The notes: a model not told the origin generated them from the letters alone. A stretch of 64,000 nt of DNA from Pycnopodia helianthoides (GCA_032158295.1 CM063256.1:9470453-9534452); one strand, 5' to 3'. Positions 23,592-35,587 are shown, numbered from the stretch's first letter. Program-made: numbers and translations.

Positions 23592-25167
23592 ATGTTGGCG
23601 AGCAAACTGCTGGGTGTTGTTGGTATATTTATGATGGCAAACTACGCTGCCGTAAATGGGCGGTGTATGAAGAAGACCCTGCGATGCCCTCCTACTTGGA
23701 GCCAGTGGCAAGACAAATGCTACAAGATGCATGATACCCAAGTTACATGGGAAGAGGGCAATCACACTTGCATTGAGTTGGGCGGTGTGATTGCTGTCCC
23801 TCAATCTGAAGGAGAATTACAACACCTCTTCAACATGTGCAGTTGTACGTGGTTCTGGATTGGTTGCAACGACATTGACGTTGAAGGTTAGTACACAATT
23901 CTAGAAATGATGTTCAATCGTCCTTATAATTAGTTTTATTTTACGACAAATTGCCAACACAAGGCCAAAATTCCACCCAGGGTGGGGGCTACAAAAAGAA
24001 TAAGGAAAACTCTTTAATGTGAGAGGAAATATATGTCCACGTTCCTCTTGAACTGTGACAGTTGGTGGAAAACAAGATACAGGTAGGAAGTTTCAAAGTG
24101 CAGCAGTGTGGCAAACCGTCATGAGTGGCGTAAATCTGTGTTAAAAAATACTATCGATTTAAAAATGGGAACCCGTGACAGGCAATTGTTATTAAATTGA
24201 AGTGGTCGGGTGCAGGTGGAGGTATTGAAGTTCGATCCATTAGCTGGCATAGCAGTTAAGTAGTTTTATCAGCCATTGACTTTCAATTCAGTCAGTGTTA
24301 AAAAAAAAACTGTTATAAAATACCAAGACCGCTATCTTTAAAAGCGGTAAAATAAGTTATTTATTTTGACTATATGCACAGTCTCCTTTGAGCACACCTC
24401 TTTCTATTCCGTCCTTCACCCCCCCCCCAACCCCCAACCCCCACTAAACTAAGCTAAACAAAACAAAACAACAACACACAAATACACACCTATTCTTCTT
24501 GTGGCTTTGCCTAAATTACCAAATGTTTCTTTTTCCCCATTCCTTTTTTCTATAAAGAAACACGACGCCCTAAACATGTTTTAATCTTGCCATTCATAGA
24601 TTGATTTTTGTCAACGTAGGCCTAATATGCTTATTTTTAGGCAACATTTTAAAGAAAGATACAATAAAAGTCACAAGTGAAAGTCTCAGTCATATAATGT
24701 CTTCATAATGCTGAGAAGAAAATAAAATCAGTTCTCACATTCAAATTGTTTTGGGTTAAAAACTATCCAAACCATTTACATTTCAGGGTATTATTTGTTA
24801 TTATTATAATTTAGTTTGTACTATCAACAGCTGCAGTGCCTCTCACCAAGTAGGTTTTGATGGTCATTAATTTTGGAGTATTTACCAATGTATGACCCTA
24901 CCTTTAAGTACGATCCCGGTCTCGACTATTGATGTAATGAGACTTTTTATTTTGGATTGATTTGGATCAGGTACCTGGGTGTGTTTGGATGGTGAAGGTA
25001 CTACTGACAAGGACGACGAGAGATGGCAGGATGGTCAGCCAGATAGTTCCACAGGCAACCAAGATTGCGCCATAGGCGGTGCTGCAGGCTGGCAAGATAA
25101 GGATTGTGGTGATGTGTACAAGTTTATCTGTCAGCGCCCCGTTTCACCAGAACTGTCGTTCCAGTGA
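23592..25167 (+). CDS. Secreted C-type lectin, copy 2 (two exons)
   Basis: Exon 1 is 23592-23886 and exon 2 is 24971-25167, with the same intron position and phase as copy 1; 163 aa. The signal peptide begins MLASKLLGVVGIF. The open frame extends upstream to 23409, but the homologous start is 23592. One long-form C-type lectin-like domain follows: Cys pair, CYKMHD, WIGCNDIDVEG, then the sugar/Ca2+ loop QPD where copy 1 has QPN, and WQDKDC for the WND motif, ending FICQRP. One N-glycosylation sequon is at NHT. In the family QPD tends to go with galactose-type and EPN with mannose-type specificity; QPN/QPD divergence between copies hints at different ligands but does not prove it. Poly(A) signal at 25314. 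Confidence 0.88.
24581..24907. mobile_element. TTAA-flanked MITE in the lectin 2 intron
   Basis: Orthologous in position to 3251-3551, with TTAA at both ends. Confidence 0.65.
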
Positions 25168-25313
25168 AAGGTTGCTCAATATTCTTGGTAAACATTCTTA
25201 AAAAGATTGCCTTCAAATCTCTGAAAACTTAACTGTTTTGAGTTTCCCCTTATTGTTTAAAAAAAGTTGTTCATTCACCTAAACACCTCTAGTGTGTATT
25301 AAAAAAACAAAAC

Positions 25314-25319
25314 AATAAA
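25314..25319 (+). terminator. Poly(A) signal of lectin gene 2
   Basis: AATAAA 147 bases after the stop, in the same context as 3977. Confidence 0.5.
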
Positions 25320-25641
25320 AACAAAAACATATTTGCCTCTTGGAACATTACCAGCACATGCGGTCCGCCATTTTCTAGAGTCAGTTTTTTGGTTCTACAA
25401 AATAACAGACTGTGTTTTGCCGGCTAATGTACATAAAAAACACACAATTTCAAGGAATATTGTGGATCATTATATTCTACTTTTAAAATATTTTTCCAAA
25501 AATATAAACTTTATAGCAAACGCTTTTCATAGCCAAAAGCGCCCTTTCCGAAGGCAACGTGCCCCTTCAAAACTAGTTAACTGCTTATTCATTTTGCAAA
25601 TGAACATGGTTGTAAAGGTGTTTTTGCATCGGAAGTGCTTT

Positions 25642-25746
25642 GTTTCCCTTTACTTCGTGAACTAACACGGTTCTCCATTGTGTGGAGTCCACAATTTGGT
25701 TCTATAAAATGGCGAACCGTGCTAGTTCACGAAGTAAAAGGAAAAC
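25642..25746. repeat. Inverted repeat (hairpin), arms about 33 bp
   Basis: 25642-25673 (ACTTCGTGAACTAACACGG inside) pairs with 25714-25746 (CCGTGCTAGTTCACGAAGT), with about 40 bases between. A foldback element remnant downstream of lectin 2. Confidence 0.8.
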
Positions 25747-27010
25747 CAGACAATTTTGAGGGATTTTTGTGTGGACCATTAATTAATTTACTTTTAAAAC
25801 ATCTTTCAAATCAGTTCATAACAAACGCTTTTTAAAGCCCAAAGCGCCAAAAGGCAACGTGTCCCTTTAATTTCAAATCAAAGTCGCCTTTTGGAAGTTC
25901 ACTTTTAATGTGAAGGTTTTGCAAACGTTCGAATTTGGCCACTTTTAGGGAATTTTTTTTTTACTGTGGCTCCCACATAAAAGAAATATTAAAAAGTAAT
26001 TTTAAGACTTAACAAAAAGAAAACAGATTGTAACATATGCATTGCCTGTACGCCGTTTACTGAAAAACGCAGCCCGTTCGATATGTTTTGCAAGTAGATT
26101 AATACGATTGTTGTCACAACTGTTTGAAAATGAAGTGATATAGATTTCGAAAGAAGCCGCTAATGCGACAAAAGGTGATTTCTGTGGTGTGTTCAATGGT
26201 AACGTTGTCTGATTTATTCAGAGCTGTAGTAGGTTATGGGTTGGAGTAGTAACGCCCCTCCCGCGTGTGTTTTGAAAATTGTTGTTGTGGTGATATGTTT
26301 AGCGGCCTTGTATCAACATTATTGGTTAGGTATTGTTTAATTAACAAATCCTTTTGTAACAGTAACATTAATTAAGTTGGAAGAGCGTGTCAGATGGTTA
26401 AACTTTCTGATTGTCACAATGGGCCTACGAACTGCGCATTTTTTGGGAATTTCCCAATGACGAAGCTTGGTCATTCGATCTCGCATTGTAATTATATTTA
26501 TTTTCTGATTCATTAATGAACTGAAATAATTCAAATATAAATCGATGAAATCTACATAATTATGTGAACAATGTTGATCAATTGAGATTTGAATCTTTGC
26601 ATGACTGTGAAGACAGATATTAGTTTAACCATACGGGTACACGATTTGAACAAATTAAGGCCCTGAAAAAAAGCTGGTTGGTTTAGTCTCAATAGTTCAA
26701 CAACTGTACTCTCGTCGTTGTCACTGTCTCTTGTAACGACTACTTTAGAGCACACAACATTGAATAAACAAACCGGCTCTTACAGAGCCACCACCTCAAC
26801 TTTTCAAGAAGAGACACTTACATGGTGTATCCTTAAGATTAAATTAAATTAGTAATCATTAATTGATGTAATCATTATATTGATCATAGTTGTAATATTG
26901 ATGTTGTTCATGTTTTAAAATGCTTTTACAGTACTGCACGGTCAAAATAAATTACATTATGCACAAAAAGGCCATGTTTTTTCTCAACTTCTCAACTGAC
27001 TTGTTTAAAA

Positions 27011-27376
27011 TTACCCCTAACCAACCACGATTCTACAAGATGAACCCTAAACAACCCTGATCCTTCAAGATTAACCCTAACCAACCCTGATCCTTAAAAA
27101 AATAACCCTAACCAACCCCGATCCTTCAAGATTGACCCTAACCAACCCTAATCCTTCAAGATTAACCCTTACCAACCCTAATCTTAAAAATAACCCTAAC
27201 CAACCCGATCCCTCAAAATTGATCCTAACCAATTATAATCCTTCAAGATTAACCCCAACCAACCCCAACCCTTTGCAAATGACCTTAACCCCCCCCCCCC
27301 CCCGACCCATCACAATTAACCCTAACCAATCCAAACTCTTTAAAATTAATTCAAACCATCCAAGACCCTTCACGAT
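27011..27376. repeat. Telomere-like 30-bp minisatellite, array 4
   Basis: Almost colinear with array 1, with a C run at 27289-27303 replacing part of a unit. Confidence 0.85.
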
Positions 27377-27889
27377 TAAACATAACACAAATAATACTGG
27401 GTTCTTTAGCGCATACACCTTCCCTAGCTAGATCAGTTTTACAACATTCACTGTTCAGTTCATCAGGCATACTTAGACCAGCCCTCAAACTTTCTCAACT
27501 CAATGGGGAGCATACAACCCAAAGTTGTTTATTATAATACTAGCCCAAAGGGGTTAATTCAACATAAGACCGTCTCCATTCTTTCAGGTTCTCATTTATA
27601 CACCTGGGTTAAGAGAAGCACGTATTGGTTAAAAGTCTTGCTCAAGAACACAAGTGTTGTAACTGGGAACCAAACCCAGAATCCGATGACTCAAGTCTGA
27701 ATCGCTGGAGCCCTCGCCTAGTTTTTTTTTTTTTTTTGCAGTTGTTGAAAAACTCCTTGACCTTTTTTCATTTCATACTTTCAAATAACATTTAAACATT
27801 ATGATTTTGTATAATTAGCTGAATGGTGTCTTCTTGTGTATGTTTGTCTGTCTGTTTATTACTGGAACTCGTCTCTGATTTCTGCATTA

Positions 27890-28310
27890 AAACCCTCGGA
27901 GCAGCGGGCCCTTCTGTAAAACGCGGTGGATCCAGGTGGAGAATTTGTTCACCACCCAGTTTTTTAGGTCAATGACCCCCTCCTGCAAGCCCAAAGCAAT
28001 TTTAATCTCCACAGGGCTTTTGTCTGGGCCAGCAGTGTGTGTTATTTACGACCTGTTTTAGCTCTGGGCGGCACAGGGTTGACACAAAGAGATAATGGCA
28101 CAAGGAGTTTGCTCACTAAGATATCAAGTTACAATTCCCAAGGGCATAGCTGTCCCTTGGGACTGCTGTCATTCAATAATTCTTACTCGGCAGTGGTTAT
28201 AGCCTGGCCAATGGGAGCCTACAGGCTTGTGGTGTATGCGAGGGGTGTCGAATACAAAAATCGTGGCTTTTTGGGCCCATTGAAAAAAAAAATTATGACC
28301 ATATTTGGAA
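27890..28310. other. Block-4-specific insertion, origin unknown
   Basis: Absent from the matching place in blocks 1 and 2. A GC-richer stretch at 27893-28035 is open on the minus strand for about 47 codons (pieces such as KIALGLQEGVIDL and WVVNKFSTWIH) and looks protein-like, but I recognise no family. It may be a fragment of a mobile element gene. Confidence 0.4.
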
Positions 28311-28799
28311 TATGTCCTCGCTTCGCTGTCGTTCATGAAATCAATAGGGACATCACTTACAAACTAGGTCAAAACAATGGGAGAACAAATAGAAGTCAAC
28401 GATTTAAGGGGTCGACGAACATTGTGTTTGTGTCAAGTCTAAACGATTGTAAGAAGACTACAATATTTGTTTTCATTTCTTGAAAACTATATGCCGCTTT
28501 GAAGAAATTGAATATTGTGATACATGTGTATTGCAGGAGTGTGGTTATAATAAGACGACTCGTCCGCTCGATTTACCGAAAATGTACATTTCAAGAGATC
28601 TTCGGGTTATTAGGGTAAAGTCCTCTCCCAGTAAAAAATAAAACAATTAATAGAAACAAATACATTCCCCTCTCCCCCGTTATACACCTTTGTTAGGAGA
28701 AGCAATCTATGGTTAACTGTCTCCCTCAAGAACACAAGTGTTATATTACTGGGTTAATTTATTCAAACCAAACCAGTTTTAATTAAAGAATATAAAATA

Positions 28800-29100
28800 A
28801 GCCTAGCTGAGAGAAAAGATTACGTTAAATGCAAGGAAACCACAAATCCTGATCACGCAACTGCTTAACTCCCATATTCATATTTTTCTTGAGTTTTTAT
28901 CGACTGTGATGTTGAGTCAGAAGAGCTCGTGTGCCGGTTTTTTGTGTTCGCTTTGGTCGTTTTATAATTCCGTTCGGTGAAGGTTATACTTGCTAATTGT
29001 GTCTATTTTTATACATATCTGGGAGTGCGTGTAATTCCTTCAGGAGTTTTTAATCTGTAATGACGATGGCGAGCAAATTGCTGGGGTTTTGTTAGATTTT
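28800..29100 (+). pseudogene. C-type lectin remnant 3
   Basis: Same promoter and start structure and same deletion junction as at 8419 and 13106. ATG is at 29060; the frame MTMASKLLGFC ends at TAG (29093-29095). Confidence 0.75.
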
Positions 29101-29599
29101 TCTGGTAGCAGTTCAGAGGTTCAAATTTGTTGAATGTCCCAATGGGCCTGCCTGCCTACGACCTGGGCGAACTCTTTGAAATGCCCAATAACGAAGTTTG
29201 GTTGTACAATTTCGCATTGTAATTATGTAACTTTTCTGATGCATTAAAATGAACTGAACATTATTCAAATGTGAGTTTAGACAATCTAAATTTAAAGATC
29301 TACTTCAACGGCACTAAGATAATTTAAACTTTGGCGAAATCCAATCAATTTGTGTTTCATGATTACGTATATATTAAGGAAAATACTTAGCGGTAATTGC
29401 GTAATTAAAAAAAAGGGTCATTTAGGCCAGCGTTCAGCAGCTCCTCATACCGAGTTTTTGGAAACAGCCTGTCACGTGATGAAAATATACCATAGACTCT
29501 GATGACGTACATGAATGGAGACGGCTTGTTTACCCCCCGCGCAGCGAAGTGTGTTTATTGTACGCGTCTATAGCTACTCACACAGTAAACGAGGACAAA

Positions 29600-31840
29600 A
29601 TGTCAGACTTTAGCGGATCGTGGGAGGAACACAGTGTGGACGAAGAAGAATTAGGAAATACAGATGATAGTATTGATAGTGAGGATAGCTCTGACGGTGG
29701 AGGGAGCTCTTCCGAAGACGAAGAGGGCGTTGATGAAGCTGGGGGAGTGCTTGACGAGGAAGTGCGAGGTGCCAAACCATACAGGTTTGGGCCACTGGCC
29801 GCCGATGATCGTGAACGTGCGAACCCTGATGCAGGAGGTCGACTAAACAATACTGAATGGTGAGTCCCACAGGTTTTTTGAAGAACAAACAATGCTATGT
29901 TTACTGTTGTTTATCGTCATGAAGTACTTATTTATCTATGCGGCATATGAGGCCGCTATAATGGATAGAAATAGCAGCAGAAAGTTGATTTTTTTTTCTC
30001 ACGAAATGGTTGCTGTTGTCCAATATGGTTCACGTTTTCATGATACATTGAATCGGTGTCACTCAAAAATTGTTCCCTTTGGGTTAGTGCAGGTATCCTT
30101 ATCGGAGAACCGGGTTCCATGGAGAAAGGAAAATAGATGAATGTTGTTTTATTTGTTTCTGTATTTCCTTGTTTATCGATTAATTTGTTCACAATACAAT
30201 CATCAAATCTCAGTGTGTCGGAGATAACATTTATTTTCAGTACCGAACTGATCCTGACAAGCCGTATTTTCTGTCAGTGTCACTGTTGAACCGCATTTAT
30301 TTTTTTATTTCTTTTAGCAAATGATTGAGGTAGGTCCTAGCCTAATTGGATTAGTTTTTATGTCAAGCTCATTTGCTAATTATTTCTCATAATTTTCTTT
30401 TAGGCTAGTATGATATGTCATGTTTATTCTTTAAAACAGAACTACAATTACAAACCACTTTTCAAATAAATAAAAAAATAAAAAAATTCCCAGAGACACA
30501 AAGTAAGAACGACGGCCATTGATAAACAATGCGAAACATTGCGTGATTTTTTACTTAGATGTATAAATGAGACACCCATCGTTTCAATCCCCACTCATTT
30601 TGTATTACCCCCGTTCATGTAAAATTAGTTAATGGTCATGAACATAGTCCATCCTATGTCAGTACAGCAACACTTTCATCCATTAATTTTCTGTTATTTA
30701 AATTTTTCTTTCAGGTGCTCATGCGGACACTGTGTGGTCCAACCAATGGCAGTGAACTCCATCTGCTGTAAGGAAGTGCAGAAGACAAGAGCCCAAATGG
30801 CAGCATTGAACATTGATGTAGAGGATGAAAACCAAAGCCTTGCTGTGCATGATTGGTTTGAAGCAGTCTGTCTGCACCCGGCTGTACTTCAAACCGCGTA
30901 TTTACAGTACCGGTGAATACTATGGCAGAGATGCAGTTGAAGGGACTCTAGACCAGTAAGTGTCTTTTTTTAATTGAACTGTAAAATTAATGTAAGGAGC
31001 AAACCCTCCCCCCAAAAAAATTATTACGCCTCTTACCTGACCCCGAGTATAATTGACTGTTGGATTAGATTTATACAACTCAGAAAAACGAATAACCATA
31101 AAACCTGTACAAGATTTTTTCTAAACACTTTGATCTCTGTCACAATTGTTGAGTATGTTACAGCTTGTTATGACTTCTTTAAAGAACCCAAAAGTGTGTG
31201 TGTGAGTTTGTAGTGACATTCAAACCGAGGACTTACAACAAAAGGGACAATAGGTCCACATTTGTTATCACAAAGGAAAACAATGGGGTCCACGTTTGTC
31301 AGGACAAAGAGTTGAACAAAGGAGAGTCCACGATTGGAGCTCATGACACACTTGAGTGTGTGTGTGTGAGCTTACACATGCCAACTTACGGAGCAATGCT
31401 ACCCCATAAGGTTTTCTTTGTTCTGGTGGTGACCCAAATAGGATTTCTTCAGAAAAAGGAATATTAGAACAACAATGGAAGTACCCCTGTAACTGCCATA
31501 TGTAAGGGTGTGTGTGTGGGGGGGGGGGGGGTTCTCCTACAAGTTGTTCAACTGGACAAATCAGAAGAGTATATTTCCACCCATACTCGTACATGATTTC
31601 TTCAAAATGGGAAAACTGTGTTTTTAAACAAAAATTGATATCAAATGTTTACCTAATTTGATTTTCTTCTACTACTTTGTTTGCAGAAGAAATCGCCATG
31701 TTGCTTACAGGCAAGTTGTCAGATGGTGTACGGGCTACCTCGGAAGGTTCAACAGAGTGCCACTTCCTTCAACAGAGTGCCACTTCCAAGGACATATCCC
31801 AACCCCAATGGACAATATAAAGGGTTTACCCGCCACTTGA
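29600..31840 (+). CDS. P2X7 intracellular (ballast) domain protein, three exons, possibly degenerate
   Basis: Exon 1 (29600-29859) gives an acidic Ser/Asp/Glu-rich N-terminus followed by PYRFGPLA and RLNNTEW. Exon 2 (30715 onward) continues CSCGHC, then CCKEVQ, then VHDWFEAVCLHPAVLQTAYLQYR. Exon 3 (31687 onward) gives RNRHVAYRQVVRWCTGYLG. The C-x-C-x2-C, CC and AYR...W spacing is that of the zinc-binding C-terminal domain of vertebrate P2X7 receptors, which many invertebrates encode without a channel. No membrane segment is present. Two flaws are visible. The strong donor at 30956 would put an in-frame TGA (30914) in exon 2, but a weaker donor at 30913 keeps phase. A 20-bp tandem duplication in exon 3 (31747-31786) shifts the frame before the expected TYPNPNGQYKGF end. 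With the near donor the three exons sum to 612 bases, stop at 31838. Function unknown. Confidence 0.62.
31190..31570. repeat. Dispersed repeat with CTTTGTTC words
   Basis: Words here (GTCAGGACAAAGAGTTGAAC, ACAATGGGGTCCACG) recur in reverse complement at 51435-51490. Related TG-rich pieces occur at 42280-42430 and 51840-51920. Family unknown, no coding sense. Confidence 0.5.
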
Positions 31841-32220
31841 CTAATAGTAACTTAAAAAACCCTAAAATTTATTGCCAATCATATTGTAAGAATTCCTCTT
31901 CTCACTCGAATTTAGTGTGGTATTTTTAGCCCCTATAGTTGATAAAATGTTTGTAAATGAGACTCAAAAAATAGATGTACAAATTATTTGTCAAACATAA
32001 AGCTCATGCTGTTGTGTCTCTCACTGGAAAATAGTGAAATGCATTCAACTTACATGTACATATTACAAACATGGAAGTTATATAGCAAAGAGGCTTCAAA
32101 AGGCGAACTTTTTTGAGAACCACCATCTTTGATAAAAATCTGTTAATATTTGGCTCACTGAGATGGGATGTGTGTCATTACAAGAACAATGTCTATAATC
32201 AGGTGAGGTTTGCGCTGACA

Positions 32221-32377
32221 CCATAGGTAAAATCTCTTTTGAGTAGTGGTGGTTCTGAAAAGAAACAGTGGTTTCACAACTTGATTTTTTGATCAGTATG
32301 CCCTGATCCTCTTCAGGAAGTTTCAAACCACCTGTTTTTTTTTTTAACCACCACTACTCACAAGATTTTATACATGG
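32221..32377. mobile_element. Foldback element, distant relative
   Basis: 32221-32255 (GTAAAATCTCTTTTGAGTAG) pairs imperfectly with 32346-32377 (CTACTCACAAGATTTTATAC). The inner word TAAAATCTC is shared with the foldback elements at 7021 and 11712. Confidence 0.55.
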
Positions 32378-34822
32378 CATCACTGCAAACCTGATCCCAC
32401 CATGCAAAGTTTCAAATCATACTATGATCAAAACATGTTCTGCTAATCTAGTAGTGGTTCATGGTTTTCAAAAAGGTTTTCAGAATTGAGGATACAAACA
32501 TGGTGGGATTGGTGGCCTCCATTTACTCTAAATTTTCAGTGTGTTACAATCATTTTTAGATGATCCATGAGTAAATGACAATAAACACTTTTAATAATAT
32601 ACACATATCAGTCTTTAGTCTTTATGAGTATTATTTTATTTCAAGAAAAATAGAATAAAACAACAATTCAGCAAAGTCAACTACCCCTCTTCAAGTGAAG
32701 TAAATAAATAGAAAGCAGCTTAATTAATAAATTAAAGGGACACGTTGCCATTAAAAGAAAATGTAACTATGGGTTCCTTACCCTTCTTGCATATACTACA
32801 TGGTAATGTAAATGACCACCTTATGTACAAAAAGCAATATTTTTGGAGTTAAGAGTACAGTGTACATGTAATACTTAATGTCAAGAAAAGTTGTATTACC
32901 AAAGTTGACCTCTCTGTCTAGTTTTAATTTTCATTGAGTAATTAAATAGAAAACAGCTAAATTAAAAGGGAATGTTGCAAAACTAATTCCATGCGATCCT
33001 TACTCTTCTTGCCTACAGACATTCTAAAAGACCTCCTTATCAAAATGTTCAGCTCATTGTAGACTTTTAAGAAAATGTAAACAAACATTTCAAATTGCAG
33101 TCAAAGCTTAGAAAGACAGGTTGTCTGGCAAATTGTCAAAAAGAAGTGTAATTGTTTTGTGTTTGCCCTGGATTGAAAACACATTACACATGAAGTATGC
33201 AAACCCCAATACATGTACTCCAACTCCTCTTTTTCTCCCCCCAAAAACTCCTTTAGTTCACCATGCAATATGCACAAACTGGGGCTGCTCATTAATCTTA
33301 TGTAGCAAACAAGTTTGTGGTTGATCCCCCTTCTAACAAATAATAATAACAATAACAAATAAGTACGGTACACATGTGTACATGTACTCAATAAAACCCT
33401 ACATTTAAATTACCAGATGTGGTTGTGGTCAAATAAAAGCTACATGGGCATTAAAACAACTCTTCTCATAAGATAATAAATGGTGTACAAAAAATATGTA
33501 CAATACATGTATAATCAATAAAGAAAAAAATCCACAATGGCTTGATGAATTAATCATATTTTACCATCAGAAATAATCCTCTGCATTAACAATAAGGTGT
33601 TTAAACTATGTCAACAGTATCTCTTTAATACATGTAATAGGAGGACAAAATAAACCTTTCTTTCATTTTAATAATTCTGCTTGAAACAAAATTGCAGACA
33701 GACATGAGTCATGCATCTCAAACCGAGGGGTTTATAAATTTGTTCAAAATCTTGAGGGAAATTGTTAACTTTTAAGATATTCACAAGTCGGGCCTGGAAT
33801 TACATGGAGGCCACGGAGGCCATGGCCTTCGTTGCCCTTGTGTTGGCCTTGGTGCCCCTTCAAAAGTCTCCCATAGACTTTAAGATTTTCCAATGGAAGT
33901 ACCCTTTACAAATTGAAAATGGCCTTGCCCTCTCCAAGATGAAATTCCAGGCCTGACATGTGTATGATTATGCAAAGTAAATTTAATTATTATTCCGATA
34001 CTGCACATTTTGATGTGTAATGAAATAAAAATAACCCTATATCCAACTCGGGTCCAGGCATTTTGAAGCTGACCCCCACCCCCCGCGGTTGAATATTTCT
34101 CCCCTAAACATAATTAAGGTTGTTTCTGCAACAAGCCAGTAAACCGTTTCATTACCTCCTCTGATGTGATTGAACTTTCCATCACATTAGATGGGAGAAG
34201 TTGTTCACCAGTGGGCTCCTGTCACCATACTTAGCATATATTCAGCAAAAGCTTCTTGCAAAACCTGAACAAAAGATCAAAACAAACATTGTATTTAACC
34301 TCTAAGTCAAATGTCATAATTTGGGCATTGTATTCACACACATGTATGGCTTTGCCCTTTGTAGGAACAAGTAATTTTTTACCATGGTCCTTCCCCCGTA
34401 CTCCTCCCCCAGGGATACAATGATGTTGAAAGCAAACTAAACTGGAAAAGCAATGTAAGGTCAATAATGAAGTCTGTAGGTTGTACTTGAAGTTGAAGGG
34501 GAGTCTTGTACACATGTATGTGCACTGGGATGACAAGGTCAAGGAGGTGAAGTAGAATTGGTAACTAGTTACAAACTTTCCTAAACTTCAAACTCGAATC
34601 ATGCTCACAATCACATCGAGTGAAAAGGAAAATTGTTGATGGTTGTGGTAGCCCTACTATTGAGTTTGAAATCTCTTGCGAGAAGTGCATGTTTTGAAAT
34701 GAAAAGAAACGATGGTAAAATATCAACTACATACTCATAGAACTTAGTTTTAGAACTTAAAAGTTGCTTACCCAGCTCTTCTCTCTTTTATGCCAGACGA
34801 GTGTTGGCTGAATCGCTTAGTT
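32378..34822. other. Intergenic DNA, nothing identified
   Basis: AT-rich. There is one AATAAA at about 32579 that could end the P2X7-domain gene. No supported exon or element. Confidence 0.35.
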
Positions 34823-35163
34823 TCATTTGGCTGTGCCTGTTTTACTCTCTGTTTGAAAAGATGATGGCACTGCAGATGGGGCTTTCATGGTTGGGATTGA
34901 ACCTAGCTTAAGCCTGTTATAGCTTTTTAATCCAAAACTGCTCTTTAGTTGCGATGTTGCAACCCGACAGTCGTCCGTAAAATGGGCACTGCAAATCATG
35001 GTCCATTTTGACACCGTGAAACCCTTCCGTGTGTTGGTCACGGAACGCACCCATTCCCTTCTCAGGACAGGATCTCTTGGGAATCGAAATAAAAACTCAC
35101 ATCTGGGTTCCTATCTGCGTTCCGAGTACATGTACATCCACCAACAGAACATGAGTTCGGCAT
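34823..35163 (-). pseudogene. THAP zinc-finger domain protein, frame-broken
   Basis: On the minus strand ATG at 35163 starts MPNSCSVGGC, the first half of a C2CH THAP finger. The second half is in another frame: RFPRDPVLRREW, then the invariant W and C-x2-H in SKWTMICSAHF, then a GSIPT sequence standing for the AVPTIF box. The stop is at 34823-34825. The two frames overlap at about 35083-35096, where two extra bases (or one missing) would explain the break. THAP domains bind DNA and derive from P-element-type transposases. This copy has little beyond the finger (about 30 residues), so it is a short or truncated gene. A sequencing indel cannot be excluded. Confidence 0.7.
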
Positions 35164-35587
35164 GGTCAATTCTCACGTCTTAACTGGGTGAATGTCTTCG
35201 AATAATGAGATCATCACACATAGTTACCGTGTAAACACACGACACGTCGCTACTTCCTGGTTTCCCCTATCTTACAAGTACGTCATCATTCGCTGGTTCA
35301 CCCACGTATCTTATAGTTGGTTCGTGGTGCGCGTAAATACACGTGCTTCAGTATGGGACATGCATGGTGCCTATGGAGGGAGCCATGGAAGCGCGCGAGT
35401 TTTTAAAAACCCTAAGATCGGATTATTTTTTCCGGTTAAAATTACGAAAAAAATATATGTTTAAAACAATCCAATCTACAAGGTCAGAATACTTAATAAC
35501 ATTATGTATAAGATTCAGCAATTTGTTTTATTTCGCAGTTATTGCTGAAGTAGATCTTTAATTGTGCAAAACTCGTTGGTTTGTTGA

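Larger units (their letters stand above)
25866..29240. repeat. Lectin-neighbourhood block 4
   Basis: Matches block 1 from about 4942. It lacks the foldback insertion (empty site at 27650-27670), carries its own extra DNA at about 27890-28310, and ends with the third lectin remnant. Confidence 0.75.

Noticed and set aside
29578..29892. Minus-strand frames over the P2X7-domain exon 1
   Set aside because: The plus strand carries a recognisable domain and splice sites. The minus-strand Ser/Pro-rich reading is a shadow.
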